Source: Candidatus Gastranaerophilales bacterium | GTDB taxonomy: Bacteria; Cyanobacteriota; Vampirovibrionia; Gastranaerophilales; UBA9579 | Length of the DNA: 39,514 bases | Reading direction: 5' to 3' | NCBI GenBank assembly: GCA_028689995.1 | Contig: JAQVCB010000014.1 | Span: forward strand, 1 to 39,514 | Part shown: piece by piece, positions 34,701 through 39,514 of the stretch | Layout of the letters: every line of letters begins with the position of its first letter | Numbering within the stretch: position 1 is the first letter of the stretch | Program-made: the position numbers and the translations under genes | The notes under the pieces: generated by a model | What the model was told of the DNA's origin: nothing | Seen by the model: the letters and a program-made list of their open reading frames with translations, nothing else | Databases searched by the model: none

Positions 34701-35616
34701 TAAGGTTCACAAGTTCTCTGGCCATGACAGGAGCATTAATAGCAGAAACAGCTTGGATATTATGACCGGTTATCAATCCACCTCTTACTTCAATCGCCTG
34801 ATTTCCAACGCCATGTTCACCAGGATACTCAACATTTTCGGGCAGTCCTGCGGTTACTGCAGGAGTATTTATATTATCTTTTGTTACAGTTTGGGACTGT
34901 AAATTATTATTAATAGGGCTTACCTCGAAAGTAAAATCAACTCCATCGCCTGTAACTAACTGAACATTTCCATTTGCCCCAGATATGTTACCCAGTGAAT
35001 AAATGGCATTAGTTGCAAACGATGCACTATTTGTTACATTAATATTTGCTCCACTTTCAAAATAAATGCCCTGCGGAGTTGCTGTTCGACTTAGACTAAT
35101 AGTATTAAGTTTTCCTGTAACAGGATCAGTTGTATAAGAAGCATTGTTATGTGTCGAAGCTGCAAAAGAATCTACATTGATGCTTGAACCTGCTCCAAAT
35201 AAAATACCGTTAGGATTTAGGAGAAATACTGCACCGTTTGAACCTGATTGGGTAATGTTACCAAATATTTGAGAAGGATTGCTACCCCTGACTCTACTTA
35301 AAGAAGCCTGACCTGCTGCAGTAAATTCATAGTTAACAGTTGCACTGCTGCCGATACTATAATCATCAAAACTAACTTCGCCTACTGAACCTGTTGTTTT
35401 TATATTCATACTAGTAATATCGCTTGTTACTTCTGAATTTTGAATAATAATTGGGCTGGTAGGTAAAGTGTTTGGATCAAGAGCAAAACTGCTCATTCCC
35501 ATATTTAGTGACATCGCAAGGGCCACACCAGCTAAAATAGCTGTTTTTTTGACATTTAGACTGAGTTTGTCTTTCTTTGAACTTAATTTCTGAATGTTCC
35601 TTCTAATTTTTCTCAT
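25729..35616 (-). CDS. Giant two-partner-secretion exoprotein (TpsA, filamentous haemagglutinin-like)
   Basis: A 3295-residue exoprotein. The N-terminus carries a long signal peptide (about 45 residues, strongly basic start). The TPS secretion domain follows (about 46-165), with SFDDYSIGSSATVNYEF, the family motif LLNPNGILFGAGSSINVDSF and flanking beta strands. The remainder is a Ser/Thr/Asn/Asp-rich repetitive array of short beta strands, as expected for a right-handed beta-helix fibre. A block of about 142 residues occurs twice (31080-31525 and 27895-28345). A TADSD motif followed a few residues later by an IG recurs four times. The end is an acidic Ser/Asp/Asn tail with no anchor. The gene follows tpsB by 48 bases, with a strong AGGAG before the ATG. 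Such proteins serve as adhesins or toxins; no toxin domain is visible, so adhesion is likelier. Confidence 0.93.
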   Translation of the reverse strand: MRKIRRNIQKLSSKKDKLSLNVKKTAILAGVALAMSLNMGMSSFALDPNTLPTSPIIIQNSEVTSDITSMNIKTTGSVGEVSFDDYSIGSSATVNYEFTAAGQASLSRVRGSNPSQIFGNITQSGSNGAVFLLNPNGILFGAGSSINVDSFAASTHNNASYTTDPVTGKLNTISLSRTATPQGIYFESGANINVTNSASFATNAIYSLGNISGANGNVQLVTGDGVDFTFEVSPINNNLQSQTVTKDNINTPAVTAGLPENVEYPGEHGVGNQAIEVRGGLITGHNIQAVSAINAPVMARELVNLSGVMTANAFAGEDGSIYVYANNDDPVGSTDMGLVSARVGKILNAGNGSITVESNRLLFSTNGGLQAGEVKLQASTNGKEIHLGDTSKADTYNVGSSCIDKITASEIIVGNGTNAAVSGEIALKKGSDTPINFILDTSGDIDIDLLSTHSSSTLGVTDANTITIDTVAGNTLNLGDVFKSAGAVDLTADTIIAMNSDGIDIGGTFTIKKKTTATPVDFTLTELNSLFSSSATYGGAITIGVDGFEGDVTGTSLNFSNQDVTVLSIGDVDLSGISNAGTINVASNINRANDVVLSGDITSLGDIYSGNNVDLTVASQPVFNGDIIASDIYYTQTSGSFALTNIINNSLISTGKRFNIADTFSISGSIVDLLDAGFTITANNFTAGGNLLTLNGISLVDRNGIHLTGALFDTYSTPYFGVETLANDISIVDEISRVDQFIRLDSAAGIISLAGVPEGSLSVYGTASLNMTANSLIDVKVGGNAPISASGTIVKIAGINDDNIEVYGISASGSVEVSSENNLFVSYVDTLGDVILTADSDGDNSSSLTIGLINGNVITLNADDQLILNPTSSVNGNTAEILQSDLFELSQTNIDQLNVDSIEITSSTGISLNGTIDAANKNFILSSAAFDYTTTPGSSLSTTGDLTLHQASGDFALNTDLIDAFVTDDLKLYSDEGTFTLGADLTVADRNVALHAPTAAIDLNANTIDLGTGLLEAYASDAVELKLASEKVKAGCSSINIEGTGLTLDVQSLSTNGDITVLGAGAVKVADIATAGNVSLTGTSLELGNVFGGNILFNTNSYVLDGTEDISTPGTLTLAKLNNGALTDTQEGVLLQRVSNAPNIVLGSDSNTGGVNFNTPGSYHDFHSSNVLVNTSGYVYINDVRGTGYITVDHGPVGYGSEAAEVSISGRALKFNDVYSSGAMFLVSAGTLDVAGAVTAADFVDINNTHLDPGDLVLGDWTINGDVTSFSNYVFVINVNGGAVTLNNNIQADGTVGIWAYDNVNLNKDITSNSYVEVASDADIIQDAVSTIAAGNSIDFICMSTAGSGDFTLNGTINTLGNLELSSGGNIFMNGAITANGASSSMAVDAIGNIETAGAINVTNTVLMTADSDSTGNDHIAIGNTLSAGGAVTFNADSLFSNTGIVTAEDGDLITINANSFNISNVITSHNTGANIIKLAKVDGNLVVSNFSLVNLVADTLEFDANNGSLLFNSDFDSLGNNLILAASGTEGKILTGDYSIIHGAGTLNLTAVNDIDAKLKGTGTVSASTTGGSILKLEDIEADEEFTVGAVTAFNNTEVISKGNLVTTGAIDAAGTVILTADSDSVGTDEYMTIGDSVTGSQVTMNIDDGLTLNGDVTSDALDPLNQMITINSNADIVLTNTDNTSYHIPISKLHSKNITFNNASPVALQFTTDPSGETIDADSDILYINTGIYAPRGPITAEHIYVNADTIGLNSDMVNGMVSPITLTANNIRVLDDINIMGKEYDLTATNMFDFVSTGASITTDEDITITAGIFDFTYGSLSTTGNINLIHTSGDFTLNSSIVSKLTSNNISISTPGIITLADEIMAGGAQAYTLTASDYLAGTSSKLDTTGVVTVHDTLGDLSVNDATVEVFGSGTLKIFADDTAAGDIAVIENIAVTDRDLFLNAQGDILTGTNEINLGTGALDLTAVGDIQARIASSDVSASGANIDLVGTGPTLNVLSLTTTSSDVNISGNILNIADFAIDGNAIILGTDVTTGTIATGGDTSVTGTGTVIVGDIDATGDVQLSGDALTLNDVEGDDISLYSNNFTMTGGKFIIPGADATVVISDVAHNTLAADAHFRDVYNAINNTNSPASIMLGDNDYAGDVDFVDGLDLVADTRVNTTGYVSIGDTGTGAALSTPDGYVLDVYSGNSLAQTSSIGILGYTATGYDLNLGTLTSSGDILVITGVNGDPLDFGGLFYIGDVTANNFEVHSPVSGEFKGDINTANAITIYSNGDVTLTGDVTDCASFFMQSNPLQVRPISPGIVGDYLINGSITSRGDVEIDNIAGTFFGVEWGKLDLNSTIIANGNITLNTDRDLTVGLASHLTSTTAAVSLASNANIVVNGDIDAKTDVNVNSGSSNVGDFILVSTGSINAEGNVGIVSEENIFINGSLTANGTDSTLSASAKGNIETAGVISVAKQVDMTADSDSTGDDYITIGNVLTAGGAVTFNADSLFANIEEITATNGDLITVNADAFDIDAIITSDSSGVNTIKLAKTTGDMVLTSLSAENLVSDTVEFDANDGSISIGTLSFTDRTNLTLKALGIDGSITSTSTTFDNIGILDLTANGAIDIYTGVIDSIAVNSATDLSINGGTNDVTLSLLPASITGDIDLSGEVITAPDMNADGQITISGTSLALNNITAGTDVTLTGSGSIVVGDISTTGDINISDPISGVTTGSITGNSVNVLGTVVQVGDINVSDDSSLTGTTSLEMVNITGTGDIDFVLKSSSYTFDEPAAINIPAGTLYIAAGLSSASVTNVIAHVASAAELVLGDSVCTENVDLDGLVLSRPIRVSTKGYVNLTGLTGTELLSVDTLDPSLANQASYVRLISADPSQFNVGDVKSNGDIVLTSAAGAELNFGDLTSNGNITTISDNFGTSGEIRANALTGVVNIQTATDTLNLEGTNIANLMNNIEQANEIHIGKQHGYQGNVIIHNLDVTPIVSVSTSGNVTLDNIVNAGQINVNNDDSGYNFCSEAKLVTLSGNISSLGTVYAADNIVINNNASTGTLNIEKIRTKKDIELTSGNSIALLASGQIYGATDIGSSGIVISSNGNIDLNGLVYSLKAANIESSGYITEDVAGSIRAYGDLYIAADGGAITLNGITYGNQNLIVNSASDVIVGGTLYQRTTAGTLDITSGGDILTVPYEEPDEGMIKSKNILSLFAEGDINILVDSETYPNVDVIYAGGDVEIREPITLFSMSAPRDSSVPDQLAINNLENALADSNSSSDTSQDDSNDDNSAINGLDEINP

Positions 35617-35664
35617 GTGGTAATCTCCTCAATTTTTAAATTGCTAAATATAAATGCTCCCCGA

Positions 35665-37407
35665 TTAAAAAAGACTTGAAGATAAGCCAAAATGAAATCT
35701 GGCAAAATTTTGATTCGGCGTTCTACTTCTACCAAGAGGAAAACCAAAATCAATATTTGCCATGACATATCTTGTCAAATAACAACGCAAACCTACACCA
35801 ACTCCCTGCAAAAAATTATTATAGTGCTCCGAGTAATTCTGATGTATGGCATGCGCAAATCCCTGATCATAGAATGTAGCAAACTGAATCCTGTCTTTTA
35901 AATTTATACTTTTTATATGTTTTGGTAATGGAATATTTAGTTTTTGAGGTAAAAATGGAATAGGTGTTCTTACTTCTAAACTAGCATTATAGCCAATATC
36001 TCCAAGTACCAAACCTTCATCGAAACCTCTTACTGAATACATGCCTCCTATCTGCATTTGTTCAGGGCATAATAACGTATTCGGCGAAAACTGCCCTGAT
36101 AATTTTAAAATTCCCGTTGATTTAAAAGGAAGTGCCTGAACTCTAATCAGGTTTGTGTTCAATTTAACAAATTTACTGGAACCAATACCTTCCTCACTTT
36201 CAGATGTACCCCCTAATAAAGGTAAGCCCGTACTAACTTCTGCTCTGGCAATCCATCTTCCATGAGCATCGTATTTGTTACCATTTAAGCCAACTCTTAG
36301 AACTCTGAGCTCAGATTTATTTAATTCAACTTCTCTCATCCTGGTAATAGAATGTCTCATATCAAAGGAAAGATCTGATGTTATATTGTAGTTTTCGCCT
36401 TTTAATAACGGTTTTAAAATACCTAATGAAAAATTATGAGATTTTCCTTTTATGTCGTAGTCTTTATATGAACCGCCAAGATTAATATTTGCCATAGAAT
36501 AACCAAAATTCAGCAGAGTTCCCTTGTCGCCTAAAGGTAATGAATAACCTGTTCCCAAGCCAAATGTACCTGATGCAAAGCTAACATTCGTGTAAATAGA
36601 ATCACCAAAACCTGTCAAATTATAGTCTGACAGAGTAATATTAGCTTTTTGTACGCCAATAAGTTCTCTTCCAGTATTATCCCAAGATGTACTCAAGCCT
36701 ATTGGCAATCTGTCTTTTATTTGTAAAATAATATCGGTTGTTTCAGGCTCAACTCCTTTTTGAAGAGTTACCTGACCTTTTAGATATTCATTTTTATTAA
36801 TATCACCCAATGATTTTCTCAAATCATTTACGTTAAATACTTTTTGCTTTTCAAAATCATTATTTTTCAGAATATTTTTTTCAATATAATTGGCTTTAAC
36901 CCATTTATTCCCCTGTATTTTAATATTCCCAACTTTTCCTTCCAAAATAGCTATTTCTAATACACCATTTTCGATTTTTTGAGGAGGAACATAGGCAAAT
37001 GAAGTTAAATAACCCCTTTCTTTATAGATACCTGTTATTTTTTTTGTCAGCTCCAAAACTTCTTCAATAGATACTTCTTTTCCTATCATTCCTGATGAAA
37101 TTTTTTCAAGTTCTGAAACATCAATAACTTTACTTCCAGAGAAAACAAGGTTTTTTAGTTGAAATTTTGAAGCCTGCAAAGTTGCGGGAGCTTCCGGACT
37201 GCTTTTACTTCCTGTTGAATTAATCTGTGGTCCTTCACCTTTTGCAGGTATTCTTTTTTCCAGAGGTCTGAAATGATCCGTTGTAGCCCTGTCTATAGCT
37301 CCCGGATCAACATTTGAAGGTGGAATAACTTGAGAATATACACCCTGTACTCCAAACAAAAAAAATGCAAAATAAATTAGTAATAATTTAAATAAAATTA
37401 TTTTCAT
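35665..37407 (-). CDS. TpsB outer-membrane transporter (ShlB/FhaC family)
   Basis: A 580-residue outer-membrane pore of the Omp85 superfamily that exports the downstream TpsA. It has a signal peptide (about 1-25), a Pro-rich linker, then POTRA domains (about 80-235: FQLKNLVFSGSKVIDVSELE, YKERGYLTSFAYVPPQ, VGNIKIQGN) and a 16-strand-type barrel. The barrel holds the conserved loop motif VRGFDEG, which contacts the channel interior in FhaC, and the last residue is phenylalanine (GLSSSLF), as needed for barrel assembly. The length fits FhaC/ShlB (about 550-590). The start has AAGGAGAG directly upstream. A TATAAT at 37492-37487 on the minus strand may be the promoter of the tpsB-tpsA operon. Confidence 0.94.
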   Translation of the reverse strand: MKIILFKLLLIYFAFFLFGVQGVYSQVIPPSNVDPGAIDRATTDHFRPLEKRIPAKGEGPQINSTGSKSSPEAPATLQASKFQLKNLVFSGSKVIDVSELEKISSGMIGKEVSIEEVLELTKKITGIYKERGYLTSFAYVPPQKIENGVLEIAILEGKVGNIKIQGNKWVKANYIEKNILKNNDFEKQKVFNVNDLRKSLGDINKNEYLKGQVTLQKGVEPETTDIILQIKDRLPIGLSTSWDNTGRELIGVQKANITLSDYNLTGFGDSIYTNVSFASGTFGLGTGYSLPLGDKGTLLNFGYSMANINLGGSYKDYDIKGKSHNFSLGILKPLLKGENYNITSDLSFDMRHSITRMREVELNKSELRVLRVGLNGNKYDAHGRWIARAEVSTGLPLLGGTSESEEGIGSSKFVKLNTNLIRVQALPFKSTGILKLSGQFSPNTLLCPEQMQIGGMYSVRGFDEGLVLGDIGYNASLEVRTPIPFLPQKLNIPLPKHIKSINLKDRIQFATFYDQGFAHAIHQNYSEHYNNFLQGVGVGLRCYLTRYVMANIDFGFPLGRSRTPNQNFARFHFGLSSSLF

Positions 37408-37829
37408 TCAACTCTCCTTAATCTTTTTTATGGACATGCGAAATACAAGCCATTTCTTGTTACAACTTTATCTATAAGGATAAAATATTATATTTTGTTT
37501 AAATCAGTTGCTACTCAATTGATTTAACGTCAGGAAATACATATAAATATGAATATTCGATTCCTGCCTGTTTTATCAAAGTGTAAAAATGATTTGCAAA
37601 ATTTTATATTACCTAAGTTGGCAAAGATTAAAGATTAGACTTTCTTATTATTTTTAAAATTTAATCCTGAATTTTTTATACAACTGTACTAGGTCAGTAT
37701 CACTACCTCAAAAAACATAATTTGGCTTAATATAATTCCATACAAATTTTTAGTTCTGATTTTAATAAATAATTAAAATCGTTTATTTATTATTTATGTC
37801 GTTAGTTAATTGGAAAGGAAAGATCACTA
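37408..37829. other. Divergent promoter region between tpsB and the DUF6941-like gene
   Basis: A strongly AT-rich region with no reading frame of interest. It contains TATAAT for tpsB (minus strand, 37492-37487), giving a leader of about 70 bases, and several AT-rich -10-like strings upstream of 37830. I see no clear operator or riboswitch. Confidence 0.4.
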
Positions 37830-38237
37830 ATGGAAAAACAATACCTGATAGTTGGAGAACAAATTGCTTTTAGAAACAACAAATTAAGTATTATCAACGT
37901 AATGGATCAGTTTATGGCACTACAATTGCCTGCAAAATTTAATTTTGACCTTGCATTTATTTGTGGACCTGAATGGTTTCCGGGAGAATATGAACTCACA
38001 TTTAAAGTGAGATCCGAAGCAATGGAAAATTACGAACTTGGTTCAATTACATTGAATATTACTGATAGAAAAGGTGTATTTAATGCAATTGCTTCTAATT
38101 TAAATTTTGTTATTGGAAAAGACTCAGGCAATGTAACATTTATTGTAGAAAGAGACGGAGAAGAAATATTTACAAGAGAATATCCTGTAACGTATCTTTT
38201 AAAGGTTGATAAATCACGGGAAGCAAGTCTTAGATAA
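37830..38237 (+). CDS. Small beta-sandwich-like protein, resembles DUF6941
   Basis: A 135-residue soluble protein with GGAAAGGAAAG upstream of its ATG. The pattern 'E-x-I-x-x-R-x-x-N-K-L-S-I-I-N-V-x-D-x-x-x-A-L-Q-L-P-A', then FDLAFICGPEWFPGEYELTFKV, and the later strands are those of the DUF6941 family as I recall it: small proteins of unknown function with a 'this ligand, this context, pressure to PGEY' arrangement. No catalytic residues stand out and there is no export signal. It is followed by a dispersed repeat and the ompH gene. Function unknown; the family call is moderate. Confidence 0.6.
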   Translation: MEKQYLIVGEQIAFRNNKLSIINVMDQFMALQLPAKFNFDLAFICGPEWFPGEYELTFKVRSEAMENYELGSITLNITDRKGVFNAIASNLNFVIGKDSGNVTFIVERDGEEIFTREYPVTYLLKVDKSREASLR

Positions 38238-38276
38238 ATTTATATTATTGTCCTGACACGTTAATTTTGTGATATC

Positions 38277-38336
38277 ATCCCGAACTTATTTCGGGATCTA
38301 TATTTACAGAAATGCTGAAACAAGTTCAGCATGACA
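38277..38336. repeat. Dispersed two-hairpin intergenic repeat, copy 2
   Basis: ATCCCGAA (38277-38284) pairs with TTCGGGAT (38290-38297), and ATGCTGAA (38312-38319) pairs with TTCAGCAT (38325-38332); both are perfect 8-base-pair stems with five-base loops. It is the partner of the copy at 5271-5337. Its right arm contains an ATG (38331) in frame with the next gene. Confidence 0.75.
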
Positions 38337-38360
38337 ATTCATTTTAGAAAGGAATTAAAA

Positions 38361-38819
38361 TTGAAATATCTTAAAACAATTATTTCTCTTGTTGCAATAA
38401 CTATGTCAATTTTTATTTCAAATACAGGTGTTTTTGCAGAAGAAATCGGAACTGTTGATATAAATAAAATAATAAATAACTATTCTAAAGCTCAGGAAGT
38501 TGTAGCAGACTTAAAAATTAAAGAATCAGAGCTACAGAAGTTTGTTGCAGAAGCAAGAAAAGATTTAAAATTAAACACGACCACTGATAAAAAGGATCTT
38601 GAAGATAAATATACTAAAGAATTTAAGCAAAAAACAAATGCTTTTAAACAGGAAGAAATTAAACAACTTAGTGTTATACAGAGAGATATCGCTAAAGCAA
38701 TTAAAAATGTTGCAGATACAAAAAATATTAAATCAGTATTTAAAAAAGAAAGTATGATTATGGGTTCACAGGATTTAACTGATGAAGTTTTAAAAATATT
38801 AAACGCTAAAACTGAATAA
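38361..38819 (+). CDS. OmpH/Skp-like periplasmic chaperone
   Basis: A 152-residue protein with a signal peptide (about 1-24, ending in FAEE) and a Skp-like body: VDINKIINNYSKAQEVVADL, a long charged coiled-coil tentacle (about 45-110), and the closing SQDLTDEVLKILN typical of OmpH. Skp/OmpH chaperones escort unfolded outer-membrane proteins across the periplasm; TpsB encoded nearby would be a client. I start it at TTG (38361) with AGAAAGGAA about seven bases upstream, because this gives a clean signal peptide. The in-frame ATG at 38331 lies inside the dispersed repeat and would add ten residues before the signal sequence. Confidence 0.85.
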   Translation: MKYLKTIISLVAITMSIFISNTGVFAEEIGTVDINKIINNYSKAQEVVADLKIKESELQKFVAEARKDLKLNTTTDKKDLEDKYTKEFKQKTNAFKQEEIKQLSVIQRDIAKAIKNVADTKNIKSVFKKESMIMGSQDLTDEVLKILNAKTE

Positions 38820-38840
38820 TAGAGATAGGTTGTATTAAAA

Positions 38841-38869
38841 GCAAAGAGACTGCATTGCAGTCTCTTTGC
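38841..38869. terminator. Intrinsic terminator between ompH and the glycosyltransferase gene
   Basis: GCAAAGAGACTGCA (38841-38854) and TGCAGTCTCTTTGC (38856-38869) are perfect inverted repeats; a realistic hairpin uses the outer 12 pairs. On the minus strand it is followed by TTTTAATA, so it ends the glycosyltransferase transcript best, and it may also work after ompH. Confidence 0.8.
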
Positions 38870-38913
38870 GCTAGGATGTCTTCAAATAAAAAATTGGACT
38901 TTTGAGACTACTT

Positions 38914-39514
38914 CTAACCCACAATAGAATTAACAAACTTTCTTGCTACCCTAAAGAAATTTATTGTTTCAAAAGGCAAATATGACATTGCATAATAAAA
39001 AGTCATATCACTTGTGAAGAGAGTTTTTATATCATTATTAAAACCCTGATTAAAATAACTTCTGGCCTCTTTCATAATACGTTTTTCAAAGCACCTTATT
39101 CCCATATATCTATATCGCATAGCATAAGCTTTGTTTTTAAATTTTAAATAATCGGCAGGAAAATCTTTATGATTAAAAACTTTGTCCAGAATTTTGAATC
39201 CCCAACTCTCATAATTTCTAAAATCATTGCTCATTGTGTCATTGTGAATTCGATATTTTAAAAGATGTTCCTTTATACCCCAAAATTTGTAATAAATTGC
39301 AAATCTAAGATAAAATTCCCAATCAGTCATTCTTTTAAAAGAAGTATCGAACAGTCCTGCTTTTTCTATACAGCTTTTTCTAAAGAGTGGACATGAACCG
39401 TTATAAAGAAAATTTGTCATTAAAAGCTTATCCAGAATCTGTCCTTTATAATCAGCAATTGGCTTCTTGTAAATAATTTTATTGTTTTCATTAATAAAGA
39501 CCGTTCCACAGTAT
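38914..39514 (-). CDS. Family 2 glycosyltransferase, C-terminal part (5' end outside window)
   Basis: The frame is open from a stop at 38914 to the window edge, about 200 codons, so the gene begins beyond 39514; the ATG at 39420 is internal. The visible part is the acceptor side of a GT-A (GT2) glycosyltransferase: SCPLFRKSCIEKAGLFDTSF, RMTDWEFYLRFA (the D-W-E position is the usual catalytic base region) and LLKYRIHNDTMS. The C-terminal 80 residues are helical and basic. Such enzymes build polysaccharide or glycolipid. The N-terminal nucleotide-sugar site with its DxD motif is outside the window, so donor and acceptor cannot be judged. Confidence 0.82.
   Translation of the reverse strand, partial: YCGTVFINENNKIIYKKPIADYKGQILDKLLMTNFLYNGSCPLFRKSCIEKAGLFDTSFKRMTDWEFYLRFAIYYKFWGIKEHLLKYRIHNDTMSNDFRNYESWGFKILDKVFNHKDFPADYLKFKNKAYAMRYRYMGIRCFEKRIMKEARSYFNQGFNNDIKTLFTSDMTFYYAMSYLPFETINFFRVARKFVNSIVG

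Noticed and set aside
25729-35616. Many short plus-strand reading frames opposite the giant exoprotein gene
   Set aside because: They are antisense shadows of repetitive coding DNA, with low-complexity hydrophobic translations and no ribosome-binding sites.

Overview
The window is AT-rich DNA that codes for a diderm (outer-membrane) bacterium. The outer membrane is shown by a two-partner secretion pair (TpsB pore and TpsA exoprotein) and an OmpH/Skp-like periplasmic chaperone. These sit beside a SpoIID-type peptidoglycan lytic transglycosylase, a MurJ flippase, chemoreceptors, an HD-GYP protein and a roadblock/LC7-domain membrane protein. SpoIID without an obvious sporulation context, in a low-GC diderm with cyanobacterial-style envelope genes, would fit a Melainabacteria/Vampirovibrionia-like relative of Cyanobacteria. 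That placement is an inference; no rRNA or other marker is present to settle it.

Layout. 1-5.2 kb: a partial membrane protein with a roadblock domain, an intergenic stretch with GC-rich repeat motifs, then murJ and a spoIID-like gene on the minus strand. 5.3-9.7 kb: a two-hairpin dispersed repeat, an orphan HExxH protein (putative metallopeptidase), a calcineurin-like phosphoesterase and a P-type cation ATPase with an altered ion site. 9.8-12.5 kb: a TPR-GAF-HD-GYP protein. 12.5-13.5 kb: a decayed IS5-family insertion sequence. 13.6-16.2 kb: three tandem paralogues of an unusual response regulator, a CheY-like receiver joined to a LexA/UmuD (S24)-like domain that keeps the serine position but has lost the catalytic lysine; the third copy is frameshifted near its end. 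16.6-20.1 kb: two divergent chemoreceptors, one soluble with a GAF-like sensor and one membrane-bound with a Cache-type sensor. 20.1-25.6 kb: housekeeping genes (nnr, a methyltransferase, trmL, pgsA) and a secreted TPR protein. 25.7-37.4 kb: the tpsB-tpsA operon, whose exoprotein is 3295 residues. 37.8-39.5 kb: a small DUF6941-like protein, an OmpH-like chaperone and the C-terminal part of a family 2 glycosyltransferase that runs off the window.

How the parts work together. The 9.8-20 kb block is a signalling island: c-di-GMP turnover (HD-GYP), receiver proteins and chemoreceptors. The receiver-S24 proteins are the best candidate for something new: they carry no recognisable DNA-binding domain, they are triplicated next to chemoreceptors, and the same active-site loss is fixed in all three. 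The outer-membrane block (TpsB, TpsA, OmpH, secreted TPR protein, glycosyltransferase) concerns surface assembly. Dispersed intergenic motifs (about 1.56-1.69, 5.27-5.34, 12.54-12.59, 16.31-16.54 and 38.28-38.34 kb) recur through the window and look like short genomic repeat families. No tRNA, rRNA or CRISPR array was seen.
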